The notes under the pieces are model-generated. The model was not told the DNA's origin, did not search any database, and saw only the letters and a list, made by a program, of their open reading frames with translations. Shown piece after piece: positions 56,492 through 64,000 of a stretch of 64,000 bases of DNA. Position 1 is the first letter of the stretch. Each line of letters opens with the position of its first letter. A program made the translations under genes and the position numbers. The DNA is taken from assembly GCF_003633755.1 (NCBI RefSeq), contig NZ_RBIL01000002.1, positions 1,736,001-1,800,000 on the forward strand. The letters are read 5' to 3'. This stretch comes from Solirubrobacter pauli (lineage in GTDB: Bacteria > Actinomycetota > Thermoleophilia > Solirubrobacterales > Solirubrobacteraceae).

Positions 56492-57244
56492 ATGCCTGGA
56501 CCGATCGTGTTCCTGCACGGGGTGATGGTCGACGGAACCCTGTGGGATGACGTCGTGGCGCGGCTCCCGGACCGCGAGTGCGTCGTCCTGGAGCTGCCGC
56601 TCGGGTCGCACACGACGCCGGTGCCCGATCGCGCGCAGCAGACGCCCGCGGGCGTGGCCGCGTGGATCGTCGGCGAGCTGGAGCGGCGCGACCTGCGCGA
56701 CGTGACGCTGGTCGGCTGCGACACGGGCGGCACGCTCGCGCAGCTGGTGGTGGCGCGCGACGCCACGCGCGTGTCGAAGCTGGTGCTGACGCCGTGCGAC
56801 GCGCTGGAGGTGTTCCCGCCGGCGCTGTTCAAGCCGCTGTTCCGGTTGGGACGCGTGCCGTTGCTCATGCGCGCGTTCCTGGAGCCGCTGCGGTTCAGCC
56901 CCGCCCGCCGGCTGCCGATCGCGTTCGGGTGGCTGACCAAGCGCGTGGACGCGGCACGCCTCGCCCGCTGGGGGACGCCGGCGCTCCGCGACTTCGAGGT
57001 CCTGCGCGACGCCGCCCATTTCGCGGCGGCGTGCTCGCCGTCGATCACGCTGGATGTGGCGCCCAAGCTGCGGGCCTTCGGGGGTGAGGTCGTGATCGTC
57101 TGGCCACCCGAGGACCGCTGCTTCCCGATCGAGCTCGGCCACCGGCTCGCGGCGCTGTTCGCCGACGCGCGCGTGGTCGAGGTCGAGGACTCGTACTCGT
57201 TCGTGCCGGTCGATCGGCCCGACGTGCTCGCCTCCGTCCTATGA
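56492..57244 (+). CDS. alpha/beta hydrolase fold protein with Asp nucleophile elbow
   Basis: 250 residues. Oxyanion-hole HGVMVDGTLWDDV, nucleophile elbow VGCDTGGTLAQ with Asp where esterases have Ser (as in haloalkane dehalogenases and epoxide hydrolases), lid region (about 120-175), acid-containing VIVWPPEDRCFP. The position that normally holds the catalytic His reads EDSYSFVPVDRP, with no His. It could be a specialised or catalytically altered member. Overlaps the methyltransferase start by 4 nt (ATGA). Confidence 0.8.
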   Translation: MPGPIVFLHGVMVDGTLWDDVVARLPDRECVVLELPLGSHTTPVPDRAQQTPAGVAAWIVGELERRDLRDVTLVGCDTGGTLAQLVVARDATRVSKLVLTPCDALEVFPPALFKPLFRLGRVPLLMRAFLEPLRFSPARRLPIAFGWLTKRVDAARLARWGTPALRDFEVLRDAAHFAAACSPSITLDVAPKLRAFGGEVVIVWPPEDRCFPIELGHRLAALFADARVVEVEDSYSFVPVDRPDVLASVL

Positions 57245-57927
57245 GCGCGCACTGGGAGGAGCAGGCGGCGAACTGGATCGCGTGGGCGCGCACGCCCGGC
57301 CACGACGTCTACTGGTCCTATCGCGACGCGTTCTTCGAGCTGGTGCCGCCGCCCGGCGGGGGCGCGCTGGAAGTGGGCTGCGGTGAGGGCCGCGTGTGCC
57401 GGGACCTCGCCGCGCGCGGTTGGGACGTGACGGGCATCGACGCCTCCTTGCCGCTGCTGGAGGCCGCGCGGGCCGCCGATCGCGGTGGCCGGTACCTGCT
57501 CGCGGACGCGTCGGCGCTGCCGTTCGAGGACGGCGAGTTCGACCTCGTGGTCGCCTACAACTCGCTGATGGACATGGAGGACATGCCCGGCGCGGTTCGC
57601 GAGGCCGAGCGCGTGCTCGCCCCGGGCGGCGCCTTCTGCATCACGATCACGCACCCCATAGCCGACGTCGGGCGGCTGGCCGACGACGGACGCTCGTTCG
57701 TCATCGACAAACCGTACGTACAACCGGGACTGTACGATGGGACGTTCGCCCGGGCGGGCCTGACGATGCACTTCAAAGGCTGGACACGGCCGCTGGAGGC
57801 CTACGTTCGCGCGCTCGAGGCCGCCGGCTTCGTGATCGCGGCGCTGCGCGAGCCGGCGTCGCCGGTGGAGCCCGCTCGCACCGTCCCGATGTTCCTCATG
57901 CTCCGAGCGGTTCGCGGCGCCGGCTAG
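57241..57927 (+). CDS. class I SAM-dependent methyltransferase (Methyltransf_11)
   Basis: 228 residues. Motif I ALEVGCGEGRVCRDLAARGW, acidic DVTGIDASLPLL, DASALPFEDGEFDLVVAYNS, and post-motif RVLAPGGAFCITITHP. Small-molecule methyltransferase of unknown substrate. Co-translated with the hydrolase before it; a hairpin separates it from the convergent DJ-1 gene. Confidence 0.88.
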   Translation: MSAHWEEQAANWIAWARTPGHDVYWSYRDAFFELVPPPGGGALEVGCGEGRVCRDLAARGWDVTGIDASLPLLEAARAADRGGRYLLADASALPFEDGEFDLVVAYNSLMDMEDMPGAVREAERVLAPGGAFCITITHPIADVGRLADDGRSFVIDKPYVQPGLYDGTFARAGLTMHFKGWTRPLEAYVRALEAAGFVIAALREPASPVEPARTVPMFLMLRAVRGAG

Positions 57928-57930
57928 CGG

Positions 57931-57957
57931 GAGTCCTGGCCTCCAGGGCCATGACTC
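57931..57957. terminator. bidirectional terminator-like hairpin
   Basis: GAGTCCTGGCC (57931-57941), 5-nt loop, GGCCATGACTC (57947-57957), one mismatch in eleven pairs. It fills the gap between two convergent stops. Confidence 0.5.
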
Positions 57958-58524
57958 TCAGCCCAACGAGCCCGCAGAGCGAGGCGGGGCCGGCCATTCG
58001 ATCTCCCGCCTGACGGCCTGCGCGTCGTCGCCCAGCAGGTACAGCGCCATGTCGATGCCCGAGGTGACGCCGCCCGCGGTGACGATGTCGCCGGCGTCGA
58101 CGTAGCGCTCGTCCTCGGCGACGTCGGCACCGGCGGCGCGCAAGTCCTCGATCGCGGTGTGGTGCGTGATCGCGCGACGGCCCGCCAGCAGACCCGCTTC
58201 GGCCAGCAGCATCGCGCCCGTGCACACGGAGGCGATCCGGCGCCCGGCCGCGTGGCGCTCGACGAGCTTGGCGCCGATCACGCCGCGCTTGGCCTCGCGG
58301 TAGGCGCCGCCGCGATCGTTCCAGCCGCCGCCGGGGATGACGAGCAGGTCGGGGTCGCCGAGCACGCCGTGCGGGACGACGGTCGTGCCGTGCGAGGAGG
58401 TGACGCGACCCGCCGGCTCGACCGTGACGTAGCGGACGTCACGGCCGGCCGTGCGGAAGACCTCGAACGGGCCGAACGCGTCCAGGTCGTCGAAGCCGTC
58501 GAACAGCAGGATCTCGATCGTCAT
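57958..58524 (-). CDS. DJ-1/PfpI family protein
   Basis: 188 residues. LLFDGFDDLDAFGPFEVFRT, LLVIPGGGWNDRG, nucleophile elbow SVCTGAMLLAEAGLLAGRRA (reactive Cys near residue 105), HHTAIEDL, and DIVTAGGVTSGIDMALYLLG. Same superfamily as the N-terminal half of the divergent GlxA-type regulator. Proposed roles in the family include isonitrile hydratase and deglycase-like activities; not decidable here. The ATG at 58524 is the family start. Confidence 0.87.
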   Translation of the reverse strand: MTIEILLFDGFDDLDAFGPFEVFRTAGRDVRYVTVEPAGRVTSSHGTTVVPHGVLGDPDLLVIPGGGWNDRGGAYREAKRGVIGAKLVERHAAGRRIASVCTGAMLLAEAGLLAGRRAITHHTAIEDLRAAGADVAEDERYVDAGDIVTAGGVTSGIDMALYLLGDDAQAVRREIEWPAPPRSAGSLG

Positions 58525-58562
58525 GCCGACGATCGTCGCCGGAGCGCGGGGTCCGGCGCGAG

Positions 58563-58576
58563 TGGCAGGAATGCCA
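58563..58576. promoter_or_regulatory. operator-like inverted repeat in the DJ-1/glxA intergenic region
   Basis: TGGCA, 4-nt spacer, TGCCA, centred in the 73-nt gap between divergent starts. This size and spacing suit an AraC/GlxA-type dimer and make it a candidate site for the adjacent regulator. Confidence 0.5.
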
Positions 58577-58597
58577 ATGTCCGGTACGATCCGGCCA

Positions 58598-59533
58598 ATG
58601 CTCCATGAGGTGGCCGTGCTGGCGCTGGAGGCGGTGGTCCCGCTCGACCTGGCGATCCCCGCGCAGGTGTTCGGCAACTACGAGGAGGTCCCCTACCGCG
58701 TGACCGTGTGCGCGGCGACGCCGACCGTGCGCACGACGGCGGGGTTCACGGTCATCGGCGAGGCGGGGCTGGAGGCGCTCGCGCGCGCGGACACGGTGAT
58801 CGTCCCGGGCTTCTCGCCGCACCTGCGCGCGCTCGAGCCGTCCGTGCTGGACGCGCTGCGCTCCGCGCCTGGGCGGATGGTCTCGATCTGCACCGGCGCC
58901 TTCGCCCTCGCCGCCGCCGGCCGGCTGGACGGCCGGCGTGCGACGACGCACTGGCGCGACGCCGCTGACCTCGCCGCCCGCCATCCACGCGTCGAGGTGG
59001 AGCCCGACGTGCTCTACATCGACGACGGCGACGTGCTGACGTCCGCCGGCGTCGCCGCGGGACTGGACCTGTGCCTGCACATCCTGCGCCGCGACCACGG
59101 CGCGGCGCTGGCGGCGTCGATCGCGCGCCGGATCGTCGTGCCGCCGCACCGTGACGGCGGGCAGGCGCAGTACGTCGAGCAGCCCGTGCCCAAGCACCCG
59201 GGCGGGTCGCTCGCGAGCACGCGCGCCTGGGCGCTCGGTCGGCTGCACGAGCCCCTGACCGTCCGCGCGCTCGCCGCCCACGCGCATGTGTCCGAGCGCA
59301 CGTTCGCGCGGCGCTTCCACGCCGAGACCGGCACGTCCGTGCTGAGCTGGCTGCTGGCGCGGCGCGTCGACGCCGCCCGCTCGGCGCTGGAGACGACGTC
59401 CGCCTCGATCGACGACATCGCCGCCGAATGCGGGTTCGGCACCGCCGCGAACCTGCGCAAGCACTTCCGCCGGCACGTCCACGTCACCCCGACGGCGTAC
59501 CGCCGCGCGTTCAGCCGCGCGACAGCGGCCTGA
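58598..59533 (+). CDS. GlxA-family AraC-type regulator with DJ-1-like domain
   Basis: 311 residues. N-terminal DJ-1-like domain (about 1-170; PLDLAIPAQVFGNYEEVPYR, IVPGFSPHL, SICTGAFALAAAGRLDGRRA) and C-terminal AraC double HTH (about 210-305; LTVRALAAHAHVSERTFARR and SIDDIAAECGFGTAANLRKH). The DJ-1 domain serves as a ligand sensor. It probably controls the divergent DJ-1 gene through the shared intergenic site. The ATG at 58598 gives the family N-terminus. The 3' end overlaps the DUF6328 gene by 23 nt. Confidence 0.9.
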   Translation: MLHEVAVLALEAVVPLDLAIPAQVFGNYEEVPYRVTVCAATPTVRTTAGFTVIGEAGLEALARADTVIVPGFSPHLRALEPSVLDALRSAPGRMVSICTGAFALAAAGRLDGRRATTHWRDAADLAARHPRVEVEPDVLYIDDGDVLTSAGVAAGLDLCLHILRRDHGAALAASIARRIVVPPHRDGGQAQYVEQPVPKHPGGSLASTRAWALGRLHEPLTVRALAAHAHVSERTFARRFHAETGTSVLSWLLARRVDAARSALETTSASIDDIAAECGFGTAANLRKHFRRHVHVTPTAYRRAFSRATAA

Positions 59534-59945
59534 TGATCCAGACGGTGACGAGCAGCAGCCCGATCGCGCCCGGCCCGGCGATCACGATCCAGCTCTCGTA
59601 CAGGAACGACGTGACCATCGTCAGCGCCAGGATCAGCGCCACGCCCAGGCAGGCGAGGCCGGCGATCAGGTACTTGTTCGCCGACTCGATCACGAACGTG
59701 CGGTCACGTTGGTGGAAGCGCAGCCGGTGTGTGGCCGACGGCGCGATCAGGAAGACGACGGACGCCGCCGTGCACAGCAGCGCCGCGTAGAACACCGTCT
59801 TCTCGAACGCGGTGACCTGCTCGAAGCGGTTCGCGAACGGCACGGTGAGCAGGAACGCCAGGAGGAACTGCACCCCCGGCAGCGCGACCCGGAGCTCGTT
59901 GAGGAGCTCCATCATCTGGCGGTCGCGCTTCTCCTCCTCGTTCAT
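59511..59945 (-). CDS. DUF6328 membrane protein
   Basis: 144 residues with four hydrophobic helices (VQFLLAFLLTVPFANRFEQV, TVFYAALLCTAASVVFLIAP, KYLIAGLACLGVALILALTM, WIVIAGPGAIGLLLVTVWII). The start MNEEEKRDRQMMELLNELRV is the signature of this actinobacterial family, whose function is unknown. ATG 59945 overlaps the cdsA stop by 4 nt, which fixes the start and suggests co-expression with cdsA. Confidence 0.82.
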   Translation of the reverse strand: MNEEEKRDRQMMELLNELRVALPGVQFLLAFLLTVPFANRFEQVTAFEKTVFYAALLCTAASVVFLIAPSATHRLRFHQRDRTFVIESANKYLIAGLACLGVALILALTMVTSFLYESWIVIAGPGAIGLLLVTVWIIRPLSRG

Positions 59946-60739
59946 GCCAAGAGCAGCCACACGTAGTAGCCGGCGACCAGCGCGAACAGCGCGGCGTCCA
60001 CGCGGTCCAGCGCGCCGCCGTGGGCCCCGAACAGGGTCCCGGTGTCCTTGGTACCCATGTCGCGCTTGATCAGCGACTCGAACAGGTCACCGATCGGTGC
60101 GGCGATCACCACGGTGAGGCCGAGCAGGAGGCCGTCGACGCCCGAGATCCAGCCGTCGTCGGAGTAGGTGCGCGACCAGTACCAGACGATCAGCGTGCCG
60201 ATCACGACGCCGAACAGCAGGCCCTCGACCGTCTTGTTGGGCGAGATCGCCGGCGCGAGCTTGCGGCGCCCGAACGCGCGCCCGCCGAAGTAGGCGAACG
60301 TGTCCCCCACGAACGTGCCGAGCAGGATCATCACGACGAGCGCGCCGCCGTGGTCGAGCCCGCGCAGCATGGCGGCGTGCGCGACGCCGAGCCCGATCCA
60401 GACGATGATCAGCAGCGTCGCGGAGATCGACGCGGTCACGCGCTCGCGCTGCGGCATCGCGACGGCCAGCGCGAACGTCACCGGCACCGTCGCGGCCAGC
60501 GCGAGCAGCACCTGGCGCTCATCGCCCGCGGTGCCGGCGACGACCAGCCCGAGCACGCCGAGCATCGCCGCGAGCCGCACCGGCCGCGCGCGCTCGAGCA
60601 TCACCGACAGCTCGTGCACGCAGATCACGGCCAGCAGGCCGATGCCCGCGGCGAACACCCACCCGCCCTGCCAGATGATCAGGACGGCGAACGCCACCGC
60701 GGGGATCGCCACCAACACCCGGTTGATGACGTCGGACAC
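59942..60739 (-). CDS. cdsA: phosphatidate cytidylyltransferase
   Basis: 265 residues with about eight membrane helices. The C-terminal signature runs GRRKLAPAISPNKTVEGLLF to IGDLFESLIKRDMGTKDTGT, with the conserved Ser/Pro/Lys and Asp residues. Makes CDP-diacylglycerol, used by PgsA (39975-40613). GTG start 3 nt after the uppS stop. Confidence 0.95.
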   Translation of the reverse strand: MSDVINRVLVAIPAVAFAVLIIWQGGWVFAAGIGLLAVICVHELSVMLERARPVRLAAMLGVLGLVVAGTAGDERQVLLALAATVPVTFALAVAMPQRERVTASISATLLIIVWIGLGVAHAAMLRGLDHGGALVVMILLGTFVGDTFAYFGGRAFGRRKLAPAISPNKTVEGLLFGVVIGTLIVWYWSRTYSDDGWISGVDGLLLGLTVVIAAPIGDLFESLIKRDMGTKDTGTLFGAHGGALDRVDAALFALVAGYYVWLLLA

Positions 60740-60742
60740 GCC

Positions 60743-61405
60743 TCAGCGCCCCCCGAAGCGGCGCACGCGCGCCTCGTAGGAGGCGAGCGCCTCTTCGAAG
60801 TCCTCGCGCGAGAAGTCCGGCCACAGCACGTCGGTGAAGTGCAGCTCCGAGTACGCGGCCTGCCACAGCAGGTAGTTGGAGATGCGCTGCTCGCCGGACG
60901 TGCGGATCAGCAGGTCCGGGTCGTGCATCTCCGGCGCGTACAGCAGCTTGCGGAACTCCTCCTCGCCGCCGCCCGTGTACTGCGCCGCGGCGTCGAGGAT
61001 CTCCGAGCGCCCGCCGTAGTTGAAGGCCACGAAGAGCGTGATCCGCGTGTTGGCCGCGGTCTTCTCCTCCGCCCACTGCATCTGCTCGAGCAGCTCCGGC
61101 AGCACGCCCTCGCGGCGGCCGACGAAGCGCATCTTCACGCCCTCCTCGTGCAGCTCGGGCGTCTCGTCGATGATGCGCGCGCTGAACAGCGCCATCAGCG
61201 CGTCGACCTCGTCCTGCGGGCGGTTCCAGTTCTCCGTCGAGAAGGAGTACAGGGTCAGCTCGCGCACGCCGAGGTCGACGGCGTCGCGCAGGCGCGCCTT
61301 CACCGTGTCGGCGCCTGCCTTATGGCCTTCAGCGATCGGGACGCCGTGCTGGTGAGCCCACCGCCCGTTGCCATCCATGATGATGGCGACGTAGGTGGCG
61401 CTCAC
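60743..61405 (-). CDS. uppS: isoprenyl (undecaprenyl) diphosphate synthase
   Basis: 220 residues, cis-prenyltransferase. MDGNGRWAHQHGVPIAEGHK (catalytic Asp and diphosphate-binding loop), LTLYSFSTENWNRP, FVAFNYGGRSEILDA, DLLIRTSGEQRISNYLLWQA. Chain length (C55 or shorter) cannot be read from sequence; the single copy beside cdsA and frr favours the cell-wall lipid carrier. GTG start overlapping the frr stop. Confidence 0.94.
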   Translation of the reverse strand: MSATYVAIIMDGNGRWAHQHGVPIAEGHKAGADTVKARLRDAVDLGVRELTLYSFSTENWNRPQDEVDALMALFSARIIDETPELHEEGVKMRFVGRREGVLPELLEQMQWAEEKTAANTRITLFVAFNYGGRSEILDAAAQYTGGGEEEFRKLLYAPEMHDPDLLIRTSGEQRISNYLLWQAAYSELHFTDVLWPDFSREDFEEALASYEARVRRFGGR

Positions 61406-61959
61406 ACCTCAGTGATCTCGGCTTCCTTGGCCTTGAGGGCCGCGTCCAGCTCGGCGACCTTCTCGTTGGTCAGCTTCTGGAGCGCGTCCTCGGCCCGGTG
61501 CTCGTCGTCCGCCCCGGCTTCGCCGGCGTCCTTGAGCTCCTTGAGGTCGTGCATGACGTCGCGCCGGATGTTGCGCAGCGCGACCTTGCCTTCCTCGGTC
61601 AGGCCGCGAACGACCTTCACGAGCTGCTTGCGGCGCTCCTCGGTCAGCTCCGGGAGCTGCAGGCGGATGATCTGGCCGTCGTTGTTCGGCGTGAGGCCGA
61701 GGTCCGACTCCAGGATCGACCGCTCGATCGCCTTCAAGGAGCTCTTGTCGTACGGCTGCACGGTGATGAGCCGTGCCTCGGGAGCGTTGACCGTCGCCAT
61801 CTGCTTGAGCGGCGTCATCGTCCCGTAGTACTCCACGTTGATGCGGTCCAGCAGCGAGGCGTTCGCCCGGCCGGCACGCACCGACTGGAATTTCTGGCGC
61901 GTCGCATCCACGGACTTGTCCATGTGCTCGCGCGCGTCTGCAAGTAGTTCGTCGATCAC
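61402..61959 (-). CDS. frr: ribosome recycling factor
   Basis: 185 residues, standard length. [80 protein letters not shown]. Splits post-termination ribosomes with EF-G. GTG start overlapping the pyrH stop by 4 nt. Confidence 0.97.
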   Translation of the reverse strand: MIDELLADAREHMDKSVDATRQKFQSVRAGRANASLLDRINVEYYGTMTPLKQMATVNAPEARLITVQPYDKSSLKAIERSILESDLGLTPNNDGQIIRLQLPELTEERRKQLVKVVRGLTEEGKVALRNIRRDVMHDLKELKDAGEAGADDEHRAEDALQKLTNEKVAELDAALKAKEAEITEV

Positions 61960-62675
61960 GTGGTCACCAGCGTCCCAACTCGGTCGCCGGAGATTATCCG
62001 GTTGATGTTCGAGTCGTCGGCCATGTCGAAGACACGGATGTTGAGCTTGTTCTCCATGCAGAGGGCGAACGCCGTCTGGTCCATCACCCGCAGGTCGCGC
62101 TGGAGCGCTTCCTTGGCGGTGATCTCCGCGATGAACTCGGCGTCCGGGTCCTTGCGGGGGTCCGCCGTGTAGATGCCGTCGACGCCGTTCTTGGCCATCA
62201 GCAGGATCTCGGCGTGCATCTCCACCGCGCGCAGGGCGGCGGCGGTGTCCGAGCTGAAGAACGGGTTGCCGGTGCCGGCGGCGAAGATCACGACGCGCTT
62301 CTTCTCGAGATGGCGCATCGCGCGACGGCGGATGTAGGGCTCGGCGACCTCGGAGATCGTGATCGCCGACTGCACGCGCGTGTGCACGCCGCGCTTCTCC
62401 AGGGCGTCCTGGAGCGTGAGGGCGTTGAGCACGATCGCCAGCATGCCCATGTAGTCGCCCGTGGCGCGGTCCATGCCATCGGCCGCGGCCGAGAGGCCGC
62501 GGAAGATGTTGCCCGCGCCGAGGACGATGCCGATCTCCACCCCACGGTCGTGGACCTCTTTGACCTGGTCGGCGATCCGTCCGACGGTGCCGGGGTCCGT
62601 CCCGTAGTCGAGCGGGCCCATGAGGGCCTCGCCCGACAACTTGATCAGGACCCGGTTGAAGACCGGCTCAGCCAC
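61956..62675 (-). CDS. pyrH: UMP kinase
   Basis: 239 residues, amino-acid-kinase fold. [77 protein letters not shown]. Phosphorylates UMP to UDP for RNA, DNA and UDP-sugars. The GTG start immediately follows the tsf stop. Confidence 0.97.
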   Translation of the reverse strand: MAEPVFNRVLIKLSGEALMGPLDYGTDPGTVGRIADQVKEVHDRGVEIGIVLGAGNIFRGLSAAADGMDRATGDYMGMLAIVLNALTLQDALEKRGVHTRVQSAITISEVAEPYIRRRAMRHLEKKRVVIFAAGTGNPFFSSDTAAALRAVEMHAEILLMAKNGVDGIYTADPRKDPDAEFIAEITAKEALQRDLRVMDQTAFALCMENKLNIRVFDMADDSNINRIISGDRVGTLVTT

Positions 62676-63281
62676 TTAGGCGCCGACCGCGAAGCGGGCG
62701 AAGCGCTTGATCACGATGTTCTCGCCGGCCGTGCCGGAGAGGTTCGCGCGAAGCTCCTCGATCGTCTTGCCGTCGTACTTGTCCGTGTTGACGTGCGGCT
62801 GGTTGAGCAGCACGTTGTCGTTCATCCACGCCTTGAGCTTGCCCTCGGCGATCTTCGGGCGGATGTGCTCGGGCTTGTCGGCGGCCTGCTGCTCGAACAC
62901 GCGCAGCTCGGCTTCCTTGGCCTCGGCGGGGATCTCGTCCTCGGAGACGTAGAGCGGCGCGGCGGCGGCGATGTGCAGCGCCACGTCACGCGCGAAGCTC
63001 TGGAAGTCGTCGTTGCGGGCGACGAAGTCCGTGTTGCAGTCGATCTCCACGAGAACGCCGACCTTGCCGTTCGAGTGGATGTAGGAGGCGACGGTGCCCT
63101 CGGTGGCCTCGCGGTCGCCGACCTTGAGGGCCTTGTCGCCGAGGCGGACGCGCAGGAGCTCGACGGCCTGGTCGAGGTCGCCCCCGGTCTCCGTCAGCGC
63201 CTTCTTGCACTCCATCATGCCCGCGCCCGTCCGGTCGCGGAGCTCCTTGACCTGCTTGGCGGAAATGGTGGGAGCGGTCAC
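62676..63281 (-). CDS. tsf: elongation factor Ts
   Basis: 201 residues, the short form lacking part of the second subdomain of the E. coli protein. UBA-like N-terminus [20 protein letters not shown], core motif [13 protein letters not shown] that displaces nucleotide from EF-Tu, and a C-terminal coil. GTG start overlapping the rpsB stop by 4 nt. Confidence 0.97.
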   Translation of the reverse strand: MTAPTISAKQVKELRDRTGAGMMECKKALTETGGDLDQAVELLRVRLGDKALKVGDREATEGTVASYIHSNGKVGVLVEIDCNTDFVARNDDFQSFARDVALHIAAAAPLYVSEDEIPAEAKEAELRVFEQQAADKPEHIRPKIAEGKLKAWMNDNVLLNQPHVNTDKYDGKTIEELRANLSGTAGENIVIKRFARFAVGA

Positions 63282-64000
63282 TTCTCTTCCTTCGGCTCGT
63301 CAGTGGACTCGGCGGGAGCGGCGGCCTCGACGTCGGCCGGGGCCGCGGCAGCGGCTTCCTCGGCGACGGCGCTCGGGCCCGGCTCCGGGGCGGCGGCCTT
63401 CGGCTTGGCCTTGGCCTTGGCGGCCTTCTGCTTCGCCTCGGCGGCGGGCGCCTCGGCGGCCTCGGCGGCCGGCGAAGCGGCCCCCTTCTCGGTCTCGGCG
63501 CCCGTGGGGTTCTCGACCTGCTCGGCGCTGCTCGGGCCGGGGGTGCCGGCGGCGGCGACGGCGGGCTCGGTGGCGGCCTGCTCGGCGGCGGCAGCCTCCT
63601 TGTCGGCGGTGCCGGCGGCGGCCTTCGGCGCGGCCTTGACGGCGGCGGCGACGTTCGCCTCGGCGACGTCACGCGGCTCACCGGCGGCCTGCGTGAGGGC
63701 GGCCTCGGCCTCGGCGCGCTTGGCGGCCTCGGCGGCGGCCTTCTCCTCTTCCTCGCGGCGGGCGCGCTCCTCGGCCTCGCGCTGCTGCTGAGCGGCGGCC
63801 TCGGCGCGCGCGGCCTCCTCCTCGGAGCGGAAGCGGGCGCGGCCCTGCTGGACCACGTCGCCGATCGCCTGCGTGATGATGTTGCAGGCGCGGATCGCGT
63901 CGTCGTTGCCCGGGATCACGTAGTCGATGCCGTCGGGGTCGGCGTTCGTGTCGACCAGGCCGATGATCGGGATGCGCAGGCGCTGGGCCTCGCGCACGGC
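63278..64000 (-). CDS. rpsB: 30S ribosomal protein S2 with long C-terminal extension (N-terminus beyond window)
   Basis: The visible 240 codons start inside S2: [40 protein letters not shown] is the conserved C-terminal part of the S2 core. It is followed by about 180 residues of Ala/Glu/Lys/Pro-rich low-complexity sequence ([20 protein letters not shown], then Ala-rich stretches ending [10 protein letters not shown]). Ordinary bacterial S2 ends soon after the core, so this tail nearly doubles the protein. The frame runs off the window edge. Confidence 0.95.
   Translation of the reverse strand, partial: AVREAQRLRIPIIGLVDTNADPDGIDYVIPGNDDAIRACNIITQAIGDVVQQGRARFRSEEEAARAEAAAQQQREAEERARREEEEKAAAEAAKRAEAEAALTQAAGEPRDVAEANVAAAVKAAPKAAAGTADKEAAAAEQAATEPAVAAAGTPGPSSAEQVENPTGAETEKGAASPAAEAAEAPAAEAKQKAAKAKAKPKAAAPEPGPSAVAEEAAAAAPADVEAAAPAESTDEPKEEK

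Overview
This is a very GC-rich (roughly 73% by eye), gene-dense stretch of a bacterial chromosome. Protein families, the abundance of GTG and TTG starts, 4-nt ATGA/GTGA overlaps and the set of conserved neighbours (FHA protein/MerR/RsiG-like next to pgsA and proS; rpsB-tsf-pyrH-frr-uppS-cdsA) point to a deep-branching actinobacterium of the class Thermoleophilia (Solirubrobacterales type). That placement is inference from family resemblance, not a phylogeny. I see no tRNA or rRNA genes, CRISPR array, insertion sequence or phage genes, and no gene-free stretch longer than about 160 bases.

Layout. 1-5.8 kb: the edge of an RpiR-type regulator, rmlC and gluQ (overlapping), a large LuxR-type ATPase regulator and a small winged-helix protein. 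5.8-12.1 kb: a tightly packed minus-strand run (membrane protein, coiled-coil tail-anchored protein, polytopic membrane protein, isoaspartyl peptidase, coiled-coil protein, ferritin-like protein). 12.2-14.5 kb: GntR regulator, EamA transporter and SDR, with a clear tandem operator. 14.5-19.5 kb: ATP-dependent DNA ligase, a DUF4190 protein, a second member of the coiled-coil tail-anchored family, and an MFS exporter. 19.4-25.1 kb: a minus-strand run of overlapping genes joining three signal-transduction proteins to a secreted sugar dehydrogenase and two proteins carrying an AGNQAV motif. 25.1-31.3 kb: two fluoride channel genes, two flavin-linked enzymes and a giant BTAD-ATPase-LuxR regulator. 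31.4-36.3 kb: catalase, an EAL protein, a thioesterase, and a HTH-transmembrane-RskA-like fusion. 36.3-42.3 kb: minus-strand AGPS-like oxidase, apt, MerR (FtsR-like), FHA (GarA-like), RsiG-like, pgsA, proS. 42.4-46.9 kb: superoxide dismutase, then two secreted glycosidase-like paralogues with a methyltransferase. 47-64 kb: ispG, an efflux pump with its MarR regulator, a chemoreceptor, an acyl-CoA ligase, rseP, dxr, a small plus-strand hydrolase/methyltransferase pair, a divergent DJ-1/GlxA pair, then cdsA-uppS-frr-pyrH-tsf-rpsB.

How it fits together. The minus-strand housekeeping genes rpsB-tsf-pyrH-frr-uppS-cdsA-dxr-rseP-ispG-proS-pgsA keep the order seen in many bacteria (translation, undecaprenyl and phospholipid synthesis, MEP isoprenoid pathway), but unrelated genes have been inserted between them in four places.

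The most attractive regulatory hypothesis links an RsiG-like anti-sigma factor (a c-di-GMP sensor family acting on FliA/WhiG-type sigma) to two sigma28-like promoter sequences in the same window, one before the chemoreceptor gene and one before an apparently intact c-di-GMP phosphodiesterase gene. Other points worth following: tail-anchored coiled-coil paralogues sharing an uncharacterised N-terminal domain; the AGNQAV-motif proteins, which resemble proteins linked to extracellular contractile injection systems; a perfect FadR-type operator pair; and a 35-nt perfect palindrome.
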